Below are positions 11,201 to 21,545 of a stretch of 64,000 nucleotides of DNA, one piece after another. The first letter of the stretch is position 1. Each line of letters starts with the position of its first letter. Origin of the DNA: Hybos culiciformis (taxonomy: Eukaryota; Arthropoda; Insecta; Diptera; Hybotidae); contig OZ023274.1 in NCBI GenBank assembly GCA_964007475.1, positions 78,131,303 to 78,195,302 of the forward strand. Reading direction: 5' to 3'. A program made the position numbers and the translations under genes. The notes under the pieces were generated by a model, which ran no database searches, was not told the DNA's origin, and worked only from the letters and a program-made list of their open reading frames with translations.

Positions 11201-14200
11201 TAAATAGCGAAAATAAAAAAAAAAATAAAAAATATTTCATAAAAACAAATGTATTAAAAAGTAAAAGCACGAGCTATTAATCTTTGCTATCAGAAATAGA
11301 TAGACTTGCTAAAGTCGTTCACTAGTTCGATTTGACCTATATATACACCTACATATAACAAGAGATCTACAGATAAATTATTTCTGTATTAACATAAAGT
11401 ACTTATAAGTTGGTTCTATTTTATCTAAAAAAAAAATTTTTTCTTCAATAAAGGAAGTTACTGCAAAATACGAAAATAATTTTATTTCCATTAACTATAT
11501 AAACTATTACTGTAAGTATATACATGATATTTGGACACTTTCCGGAAAATGTAAAAAATGTTTTTTTTTTTAATTTAACATTTATGAGTTAACCTTCAAA
11601 TAAGAACTATAACTATGTAGTTAAATAATAGAGAACTATCCATTACTTATACAAAAAAATTTAAGACATTACATTTTAGAGGTGCATAGGAAATTAGAGA
11701 TTGTATTAAGTTACAAATTGTGATAATTTTATCATGTTAATAATTTCCTGATTAAAATCAATATCAACTTTTTTTCATACTTCATTTATATTTACTTAAA
11801 ATGAGTTAAGAAATAAAGAAAAAAATTTTTCAAGCTTATATAAAGCCGATTTTATATTAATCCTTCGTGATATAAATTAAAAATTCATCAATAACAGAAA
11901 AAAATTAAACTTTACTTTGCCGAACCACAAAATTACATATTGTCAACTGATATGTAAATTTTGGAAATTTCTGTTTTTTTTTCTTCAAGCATATTTTTCT
12001 CTTGTTTGTGGAAAGGTTCTAACAAGTTTTTAGTTTTTTTTTTTATACTCTCATTGCATGCAAAATTTTATGGAACTAAGTTTTCAAAAAATTAATAGAC
12101 CAACAAATAATAAAATTCAAACCATAAAAATAATGCTGACATTTCATTTTGCTTTAAATACACATATTTGACTAATTATACAGAATCTATAGAATGGTTT
12201 CAATAATTTTAAATTTATTATAAATGAATTTTTCCATAAAACATACATATATGTGTAGATTTTTTGGTTTAACACAAAATATACACAATCATAATATTTT
12301 CCTATGTAAAAACATTTTGTACATATAATTACATACTAAATATAGCATTAAATTGATGAATTGAAAATATATGTTCATAATGTTTTTCTATATTCCTTTT
12401 TTTACTATATAGATATACCAAAAAAAAATTCTGAAAAAATCGTAAATTTCGATTTATCGTATTTTCATAAAATTGATTTAACTATATCTATGAAATAATT
12501 CAATGTAAAATGATTTGTTTTAAAAAAATACATATGGCCTGGACAAAAATAAACTATATATATGTCGGATAGTTTTGGTTATGACCAAAACATATATAAC
12601 CACGATTAAAAAATCTAATTTTTTCTCATTGTGATAGTGAGAATTTTTAATGCGTATAAAATATTGAAATTTCCATGTCCAAACACAATCTTTAATCTGT
12701 ATATATCTGTGATATATCATCGAACTCTGTTGAATTCTACGTCTGATTGATATAATTTTTAAATCAAATTATTAAATAATTATGAATTAGAAACTTTATA
12801 TAGTTTTCTACAATTCTATTCTAATAATAATTTCATTAGCCTAAAGAAGACTATTAGCACAACATACAAAAATTATATAGCTACATATATAAATTAAATT
12901 TAACTTATTCAATTTGATGAGAATAAAAAAAAAAATACTGAAAAAAAAAGGAGAGAAATATTCACAAAAAAGCAACTGGTTCTGAATTAAAATATCCTAT
13001 GTTTAATTTTATTTTATATTTTACTGTATTATTTACTTTTCCAAAAAGAATTTACCACTTAACCCTAAAAAAGTAAATAATAATGGTAGAGGAAAATTCT
13101 TTCTTTTCTATTACCTTTAAATTGATTTTCATTAGATATAGAAAATAGCAATTTTTTTTACTAGTCTTTAAATTTGTTTACCAATTTAATGGAGAAAACA
13201 AAAATAAAAAAGATAAAAAACTACCTAAACAACTAAATAAATAAAAATAAAATAAATGCTCAGACATTTATATTAAAAGTAAAAGAAAAATTCAATTCGA
13301 TTTTATTGTACGCGGAAATTTTTAATTTTAACAATTTATTGTATAGCTTTAAACAAAACGCGATTCATAATATATTTAATGACATTTTTGCATTTTTTGA
13401 AAACATTTTAACAATTTTTTGAAGATCAGTTATAGCATTTTCAGAAACGTTTCACTATATATAAATATTCCTCAAGATGATATAACAAATCCGTCCCCAT
13501 TTATCTGCCAAATATAGTTCTTTCGAAATATAAGAACAGACAGAAAAGAGAAGTGGCCCTATAGTGAGTCACAAAAAAGGATTCTAAGACCAAAATACTT
13601 ACGAAATATTCATAAATCAATGTTTCCACATTTGTGAAACTAATTAACCCTATCTTAACCAACATTTTAAACTTTTTTTGATCAAATAGAGTTTAATAAA
13701 AAAATTCAGAAAATTGGAGCTTATTTCTAATTTACAACTTAGAATACAAATAAAATACTACATATAATTTCTTATTAAAAAGGTAAAAATATACTTGAAA
13801 AGTTAATTTGTTCTATATAGAATACAGAGACAACATTAGAAATATCTGTTCATATATTGAGAACCCTTTACATGTCCTAGAAGCATTAGTCTATTTAGCC
13901 GCAAAGATTTATTGACTTTGTGTGGTAAATATACAATTTTTTTTTTTTTTTTTAAACACACATATAGGCTCTGTATATATAATTTTCCTTGAAAATGAAT
14001 TAGGAAAAAATGTCAAATAATAAAATTTTATTTGAATAATTGTTTCTCATTTGTTTTATATTTTTTTTTTTTTTTAAGTTTGTTGATAATAATTTTATTT
14101 CCGTACACGATTTATTGTCTCATGTCCCTTTAAACCAAATGCCATTTCCACATATATAAATAATAATAATTTATAACGACCCAAAATAGATGTTAAATTA

Positions 14201-14762
14201 GAAAATTTGTAAAAAAAAAAGAGGGTACAATTTATTTTCCATTTGGAAAATCCCAATAGGAAAAAAATATTAAGAAAAAAAAAACAATTTGGAATGAATT
14301 TGCATCGGCAAAATTATTATATTCAATTTAATATTTTATGAAGTTTTTTCTTAATCGAGTAAAAAAATTGACAAAATCAAAAAAAAATTATCAAATAGCT
14401 AATGAGGTTAAAATTTTTCGTATTTATGTATGAAAATACTATTTTACTAAATCAATGTCCACGATATCTCTACTAAAACAAAAAATTAAAAAAAAATTAA
14501 TGATAATAATATTATTTTTAAAATTTCATATACTAAACATGCTGATATTTTGTAATTCCAAAATAATCTTATCATACATACAAGCATAAATCTAAAAATA
14601 ATAAAATTTTTTTTTATATGAATTAAAATTGATAAGTTCTATACATAACTATGTAGTATTGCTTTAAATTTATTTTATTTTATAATATAGTTAGAATTTC
14701 GTTTTCGAAAAGAAAAGTTATTAAATCGAACATAAAATTAAAAAAAAAAATTACTAATAATA
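8201..14762. other. Long non-coding AT-rich stretch
   Basis: About 6.5 kb of low-complexity A/T sequence with homopolymer runs, a short TTA microsatellite near 10710 and one copy of dispersed family D near 11250-11400. A perfect palindrome, ACTAAGTATACTTAGT, lies near 8601. I see no exon, tRNA or mobile-element terminus that can be supported. Confidence 0.65.
11250..11400 (+). repeat. Dispersed repeat family D, copy 2
   Basis: Carries GTATTAAAAAGTAAAA, then TTGCTAAAG, TTCACTAGTTCGATTTGACC and TATATACACC, in the same order as the copy at about 35700. This is the 3' half of the family. Confidence 0.5.
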
Positions 14763-16619
14763 ATGTCACCAGCAATTGGCATTGATTTAGGCACATCTTT
14801 TTCTCGGATGGCCATTTTTACAAATAATAAAATTGAAGTAATTTCTAATGAAGAGCAAAAAAAATTCCTTCCATCTTATTTAGCATTTAAAGCTAATAAT
14901 GAATTTATTGTTGGTGAATCAGCTAGAATTCAATCTGAAATTAGTCCCGGCAATGCAATATTTAATTTTACACGATTAATTGGACGAAAATTTGATGATA
15001 AACAATTGCAAAGTAATTTATCTTGTTGGCCATTTGAAGTTGCTAACTGCAATAATTTTCCCCGTGTAGCAATTATTTATAACAATGAAAAAAGATATTC
15101 GCATCTAGAAGAAATTACTGCATTATTTTTAATGAAAATTAAAAAAACCGCTGAAACAAATCTTAATAGAAAAATTTCCAAAGCTGTTATTACAGTTCCA
15201 ACATGCTTCAACAGTATTCAGCGTAAGGCGACAAAAGATGCTGCCAATATAGCTGGATTTTATAATACACAAATTATAAATTCTTCAACTGCAGTCGCAA
15301 TTGCATATGGTTTCGATTCGAAATTGGAATCTTTGAAAAATGTATTTATATTCGATTTGGGCGGCGGAGCACTTAGTGTATCAATTGTTCGCATGAATAA
15401 ACTGAATTATGAAGTTTTATCTAATGCCGGGAATAGTTATTTAGGTGGTGAGAATTTTGATAATTCTCTTTTATATCATTTTGTTGATTTAATTAAATCG
15501 AAATATAAATTAGATATAAGTTCGAATAAAATAACAATGCAAAAATTGAAAAATGCTTGTGAACATGCCAAAATAATGTTAACATCAAATACTGATTCGT
15601 ATGTTAAAGTTGAACAACTTGCTGACGGTATTAATTTTAATGAAATAATAACGCGAGAAGAATTTGAAAATTTGAATGCTGATTTATTTGAATCAATAAT
15701 TAATGTTGTTGAGAAATGTATATTTGATTCTAATATAGAAAAAAGTTATATTGATGAAATTATTATATGCGGTGGTTCTTCTCGTATACCAATGATCCAA
15801 GAATTATTGCAAAAATTTTTCAATAATAAACCGCTGAATAAAACTATGATTGATCGTGAAGCTGCAGTTTCAGGTGCTGCAATAAAAGCTTCAATGTTAA
15901 CTGGTTTAAAACAACAATCTGATGATGAAATTATTAAAATAAAAGATGTAGCTTCATTTTCTATAAGAATGTGTGAACGAATTGGTCGCAAACCTATAAC
16001 AACAAATATTATTAATCGAAATACTAAAATTCCACAAGAAAAAGATTTTTTTTTCAGAAAAATTGAAAAAAGTAATTGTTTTAATATATACGAAGGTGAA
16101 AATTTAAATCCAGAAAATGATTTTCTATTGGGACGTTATACTTTGCAACTGTTCAAAATTAAATCATCAGGATTCTTCCGTTCACTGTTATTAAATGATA
16201 AACCAAAAATGTTAATTAAAATTGGATTAGATTCAAATGGAATTTTAGACTTTGATGTAATCAATAAATGTGAATTAGATATGAGAGATTCATGTTTAAT
16301 TGAAAATGAACGTCGTTTAAGTGAAGAAGATATTGATGAAATGAAAACGTTTATCAAAATTTGTCGTTACGATGATGTAAGACGTCACAAAGCTGATATA
16401 GCTAAAAATAATTTAGAACTTTTATGTTCAGATACAAAAATTTCATTGATGCAGAATAAAAAAGTTTCGTCAAAAATTAAGGAAATGATTTTAAAATATT
16501 TGGACGAAATTATTCAACAAAGTAATAATAATAATAATTCAAACGATGAAGAAATTTATAACAATTATATAAATGGTATTAAAAAAATGCTTAAATCTTA
16601 TAATTTATTGTATACTTAG
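14763..16619 (+). CDS. Divergent HSP70-family protein, predicted ATPase-dead
   Basis: 618 residues, intronless, cytosolic type (no signal or transit peptide). The ATPase domain spans about 1-385, with phosphate-1 motif IGIDLGTS (5-12), TVPTCFN (144-150), phosphate-2 DLGGG (198-202), GGENFDN (228-234) and adenosine motif IICGGSSRIP (334-343). A beta substrate-binding domain (about 396-505, with YEGE, LLGRY and DSNGIL) and a helical lid follow. Asp8, Thr11 and Asp198, matching bovine Hsc70 Asp10, Thr13 and Asp199, are kept. Catalytic Lys71 is Thr70, Glu175 is Ser174 (NEPTAA has become NSSTAV), Thr204 is Ala203 and Asp206 is Ser205. The J-protein contact Arg171 is Gln170, and the DLLLL linker reads IIKIK. 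The protein stops at a poly-Asn stretch and short helix, lacking the Gly-rich tail and EEVD of cytosolic HSP70s. An open 618-codon frame argues for retained function without an ATPase cycle. Codons are strongly A/T-ending; a retrocopy origin would fit the lack of introns. Confidence 0.92.
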   Translation: MSPAIGIDLGTSFSRMAIFTNNKIEVISNEEQKKFLPSYLAFKANNEFIVGESARIQSEISPGNAIFNFTRLIGRKFDDKQLQSNLSCWPFEVANCNNFPRVAIIYNNEKRYSHLEEITALFLMKIKKTAETNLNRKISKAVITVPTCFNSIQRKATKDAANIAGFYNTQIINSSTAVAIAYGFDSKLESLKNVFIFDLGGGALSVSIVRMNKLNYEVLSNAGNSYLGGENFDNSLLYHFVDLIKSKYKLDISSNKITMQKLKNACEHAKIMLTSNTDSYVKVEQLADGINFNEIITREEFENLNADLFESIINVVEKCIFDSNIEKSYIDEIIICGGSSRIPMIQELLQKFFNNKPLNKTMIDREAAVSGAAIKASMLTGLKQQSDDEIIKIKDVASFSIRMCERIGRKPITTNIINRNTKIPQEKDFFFRKIEKSNCFNIYEGENLNPENDFLLGRYTLQLFKIKSSGFFRSLLLNDKPKMLIKIGLDSNGILDFDVINKCELDMRDSCLIENERRLSEEDIDEMKTFIKICRYDDVRRHKADIAKNNLELLCSDTKISLMQNKKVSSKIKEMILKYLDEIIQQSNNNNNSNDEEIYNNYINGIKKMLKSYNLLYT

Positions 16620-16764
16620 TAATTTATAATTTTTATATATTTGTTACTATAGCTACTATTATATTACTTTATATTACTTATTATTAATATATTACTTTAT
16701 ATATTACTTATATTACTTTTATTATTATAACTGTCAAATTGTATTACCCACTAAGGAGTTAAGT

Positions 16765-16770
16765 AATAAA
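16765..16770 (+). terminator. Poly(A) signal candidate of the HSP70-like gene
   Basis: AATAAA in AAGTAATAAAAGG, 146 bp after the stop codon. The DNA between is a low-complexity run of TATTACT/TTTATATTACT units (about 16655-16725). Confidence 0.45.
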
Positions 16771-17205
16771 AGGTTGATCAAATTATTGCGTATTCTGTCC
16801 TCAAATGTTTCTTTTTACATTTTACAACATCTGATAACTAAACAAATTGAAGACCCATTAAGACAGGATTCGTGATTTTCTTTTTAGTGATGACATATAT
16901 TTTATAATTATAGTTATTTCTCAAAACCTTTTTTTGTTATTTTATAATTATTTTTATTTTGGGTTTTATTCACTGTCAATCACGCAATATAATTAAATAT
17001 AATATCATTGATTAACGTTAAAAAGCTTTATTCATCTTTCTTCTATATATAGTGTAATTAATTTCGTTTCGCAAACATTGTAAGTATTGGAAAATTATAT
17101 TTATACAAATTATAACTCGTATCCACAAATAAATAGAGAGGTATTTGCAATATGAGCAAAAATCCTTAAATTTCTAAGATCCTGAGATTTAACTTATATG
17201 GTTCT

Positions 17206-17296
17206 ATTTCACCTAAACTGCATATTTCAACTAAACTGATATTTCACCTAAACTGCATATTTCAACTAAACTGCTATTTCATCTAAACTGCATATG
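17206..17296. repeat. 35-bp minisatellite, about 2.6 copies
   Basis: The unit begins ATTTCACCTAAACTGCATAT and continues TTCAACTAAACTG. Copies start at 17206, 17241 and 17276, a regular 35-bp period, and the third is truncated and slightly diverged. Each unit contains two diverged halves around YTAAACTG. Confidence 0.85.
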
Positions 17297-17917
17297 TGCC
17301 ATTTCTCCTACTATAGACTGCTGTGAATTGTAAACTTGTAACAACTATAAACTTGTTCATTCTATTTTATTTTTTTGAGATATGCATGAAGTCCAAATTT
17401 TTTTATTTTTTGTCGAAATGATATTAATATTTAGTATTTCACTATTCTGAATTCAATTATTATTATTTTTTAATAATGCGACCGTATTACCGTAGGAGAA
17501 ACTGAAACGGTTCTAAATCACCCGCTTTTATTATGTAAGACGGTGCATTAAAGCTATTTTTTTTAAATATTTTAATAAATTAAATTTGCTATAAAAAATA
17601 ATAATATAAATTTAAATTACAACGATGTCGATATGCTGTAAAAAATATGCAAATTTTAGTAATATACAAAAAAAAAAAACTAAATGTGACGTGATCTTTT
17701 TGCAGCGAACTTATGTTAATATTTATTTAAAAAGATTTTCTAAGATAAATTTCATTTATTCTAAATATATACATGAAAATATACTTAAATTTTTTTTTTA
17801 AAAGCTTAATCGCGCGCGAAACCTTAAAACTTTCTTTTCAAACTATGAATATCAAATGAAATGTTTTTTTTATATAATTTGTTTTTCCCATTTTTTTTTC
17901 TTTCTAAACAATACTTT

Positions 17918-20380
17918 TAATAGTAGATTATTGTATATGTAACTAAATTTGTTATTAATTAAGAGTTCTGTATACACAAAAATACATTGACACGAGTCAA
18001 TACTTATATCACGAGACCGAAGGTCGAGTGATATAAATTTACAAGTGTCAATGTATTTTTGTGTAAATACAGAACGAGTTGTATAACAAATTTTGTTTAC
18101 ATATCCAATATACTGTTTTAATGCGTAGGGGAGAGGTAGTTGCAAAGAGAGAATATTTTTTCTTCTCATTTTTTCTCATTTTTTTTTTTGTATTTGGCTG
18201 TATTGAAATATTGTGAGAGATATTATGTTTGTTTAGGTATTACGTAATATTCAATACGAAACATCTAAATGATTTCATTATTTACGCTGATGCATCTAAA
18301 TTTTTTCATTATTTACGCAGATGCATCTAAATGATTGCATGTGTATTGACGCATATAATACACCATTTAGTGATCTAAATTCTATAGCACTAAATACAAC
18401 ATAACGATCCCCAACGCATTAAAAATCTTTATGATTATTTATTCAAAAAAAAAAAAAAATACATCTACCTACAAAATATAAAAAAAAAAAAAATTAAAAA
18501 AATAAAATCAAATAAAACAGAAGAAAAAACTTTCAAGATAAATATCAACAATCTAGTAAAATTTTCAAATCAACCCATATGTATGTTTTTTTTTTTTTAG
18601 TTTAACAACATAAAAAAAAAATTAAAAGAAATTTTAGCGAAAAAATATGTTGCGTTCATTGAATACCTAATTTTTTGGCATAAAATGATGAGAAACATTT
18701 TTTTAGGTCTCACACTTTTTTTTCAATTTATTTTTTTTGTTCCTTAGTTTTTTTATTATTTTCTCAAATCTTATCATTTACAAAAATGAAAACAGGATAT
18801 AAAAAAAAAAACGAATTATTTATTTATTTATCCTATGTGCTCATTTTCTCATCTCTTACAAAAGTATATAATGTGTAGTAAACTTACATTAAGCATATAA
18901 AAAAAAAAATTAGAAAAATTTAGATATGTCGAGGAAATTGCTTTACTTATATACCTACTACCTATGTGTGAATATTAAAAGTATTATAAAAAATAATGAT
19001 AATCTGCTAATGATAGAAAAAATACAAAGATCTTAACTTAATTTTTATCTTTATTATTTAACGTTAACAGGAAATTAGAAAAAAAGAAATAATAGTTGTG
19101 TCATTTACATACAAAAAAATAAAAAAAAAATAAAAAAATAATTAAAAATTTTATTTTATATATATTATATAATCATCTTGTTGAAGATTAAGTTTTGTAA
19201 AAAAATTTAAAATTAATTGCTCCTCATCCTCACTGTAAAATGTACATTAATTTTCAATTTATAAATTTTTAAAAATAATGCTAAAGAAAAATTTATATCC
19301 CACAGGGAATATTTTTTTATTTATTACAAAAATTCATAACTTTTAACTAAAAAATCTGAAGAAAACTTGAAACTTTGAAAACCTGTAATGAAAAATAAAC
19401 TTAAATTCATGTCCTAGAATTTTATTATAATTTTGTGTTGAAGCTGCAAAGACTGATTTTATTCAAATTTTGTATTGACGCTGCAAAGACTGATAGCTGT
19501 GCAGCAACTATAATTTCTGCATATCATATGTATTTCTTAACTTGAATCAAATATTATATAAACTTCATACTAACTGATTGATTACAGTGATAACTTGACA
19601 TCATGATTAGCTCCTAGAAAAATTTACCACCCATGAATTAATGCCAAATCGAAACAGTCAATGTCTTCAGCTTTAATGTATGATTGAATAATTGAATTGA
19701 AGTCTGGTTTTTTTTTCTTTTTATAAACGATATGATTTTATAGATATAAATAAACATATTATAGTATATGTACAAACATATAATGACAACTATTATTAGC
19801 GAAAAATAAATATGTTATTATGTGTTTAAATTTTTTAATTAATTTTAATGCGTTGGGGATCGTTATGTTGTATTTAGTGCTATAGAATTTAGATCACTAA
19901 ATGGAGTATTATATGCGTCAATACACATGCAATCATTTAGATGCATCTGCGTAAATAATGAAAAAATTTAGATGCATCAGCGTATATAATGAAAAAATTT
20001 AGATGTATCAGCGTAAATAATGAAATCATTTAGATGTTTCGTATTAAATATTACGTAATACCTAAACAAACATAATATCTCTCACAATATTTCAATACAG
20101 CCAAATACAAAAAAAAAATGAGAAAAATTGAGAACAAAAAATATTCTCTCTTTGCAACTACCTCTCCCCTACGCATTAAAACAGTATATTGGATATGTAA
20201 ACAAAATTTGTTATACAACTCGTTCTGTATTTACACAAAAATACATTGACACTTGTCAATTTATATCACTCGACCTTCGGTCCCGTGATATAAGTATTGA
20301 CTCGTGTCAATGTATTTTTGTGTATACAGAACTCTTAATTAATAACAAATTTAGTTTACATACACAATAATCTACTATTA
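17918..20380. mobile_element. Long inverted-repeat (foldback) element, copy A
   Basis: The ends are TAATAGTAGATTATTG at 17918 and its complement ending at 20380, with arms of about 510-540 bp (17918-18426 and about 19841-20380). The flanks are consistent with a TA target duplication, but the AT background makes that weak. Each arm contains a second-level palindrome of about 190 bp (about 17925-18115) with CATTGACACGAGTC-type words, then a tandem series of GATGCATCTAAATTTTTTC units, and ends CCCCAACGCATT. The arms are separated by about 1.4 kb of AT-rich DNA without coding capacity. A second copy at 45962-49373 has the arms meeting directly. Frames of 80-99 residues in the arms come from the palindrome and show no sign of being genes. 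Confidence 0.85.
18427..19840. other. Spacer between the arms of foldback copy A
   Basis: AT-rich non-coding DNA absent from copy B, where the arms join at AAAAATTTTT. It contains a direct repeat with TTGAMGCTGCAAAGACTGAT (19430-19457 and 19467-19494, period 37). No terminal repeats or target duplication mark it as an insertion, so it is either original interior lost from copy B or an insertion in copy A. Confidence 0.5.
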
Positions 20381-21329
20381 TAGAAATAAATTTCTAGTTG
20401 TTTGAAAAAAAAATTTTAAGAAAAATCATATACTTTTTATTTATGAAAAAAATTTCTTCCAATCTAGAAAATAGAAAATGTATAATAAATTCTGGATGAT
20501 CATTGTTGCATACAAAAATGTGATAATAATAAAAATTGATATAAAAAATCTTAATGATTTTTCTATGTAACATAGATATAGAAATTAGTAAACATGAAAT
20601 AAAACAATGTTAAAATATTATGTTTCCAAATAATAAGTATAGGTAAGCGATTACTTATTCCATATACCCACTTATAAAACTTTTCATGCAAAAATAAAAT
20701 ATTTTTTTTTTTTTTAGAAAATCACGAAAGAATCTAAATTTTTTTTTGTTTTGTTTTTTCCATCCTTTTATAGAGATTAAATTTAAAATTTTCTTTTCAA
20801 TTTAACTATAAAAAAAATCATGTTTCTTAAAAAAAATAATACATTCTTTTTTTATTATTATTCTAAGCGGTTTTTTATCATTCTTAAAAAACATATCAAG
20901 AAACATTTTATATATATTTTTGTGAACATCATATAATGTTGTTTTCCAAGGAAAAAAAAAAGTTTCATTTCACATAGGATTCAAAGAAAATTTCTGTTTA
21001 AAGTTGTTTCATACACAAAACAACAAAAACTTTTCATCAGAAGTTTTTATTTTTCATACCAAAGTTAGTACGGCTATAGTATACATGGCAACCCTGTGTA
21101 TATTATTTAGAATTAGTTTTATAATTCAAATTAGCATGTTAAATAAATCTTTATGCCCTCTAAACATGATAAAAATCTTTTATCTAATCATTATAACACC
21201 ATAATTAATATTTTGAATTTGACATTTATTTGAGAAACTATCTTAAGTAATCTTATACACTACTAAACTATATAATAGCTTCGACAGACTTCAGGTTACC
21301 TTACCATGAATTTGAGAAAAATAACTTTT

Positions 21330-21545
21330 TTATAGCAATATTCGACACAAAAATTTCAGAAACTCATTTTGTGTAAAAAAAATATTTTTTGCAATTTATT
21401 TTTCGTAATTTATTTTTCGAATAAAAACTATAATTTTGTTGAAGCAACTTTTGTTACAATTTTTGGAAGAATCTAAGAAACAATGAAATCGATCTCTGAT
21501 CCTCTATCTGTCCGTCTATCTGTCTGTCTGCCACACAACAGAACT
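21330..21545 (-). repeat. Dispersed repeat family D, copy 3
   Basis: The reverse complement reads through a TGTAACAAAAGTTG block, a CGAAAAATAAATT block, ATGAGTTTCTGAAATTTTTG and ATATTGCTATA, the same order as copies 1 and 4. At its far side is a short run of TCTG/TCCG/TCTA units. Confidence 0.5.

Larger units (their letters stand above)
16620..17917. other. 3' flank of the HSP70-like gene
   Basis: Non-coding. It holds the gene's AT-rich 3' region and a 35-bp minisatellite at 17206-17296. No other gene is seen. Confidence 0.6.

Noticed and set aside
14690..14715. Possible heat-shock element upstream of the HSP70-like gene (GAATTTCGTTTTCGAAAAG)
   Set aside because: GAA and TTC blocks are not at the required 2-bp spacing, and such triplets are common in this AT-rich DNA.
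17870..18169. 99-residue frame, with 80-83-residue relatives at 20128-20370, 45972-46223 and 49121-49363
   Set aside because: All four are the same arm of the foldback element and run through its inner palindrome. Differences among copies change amino acids freely, so there is no sign of selection on a protein.
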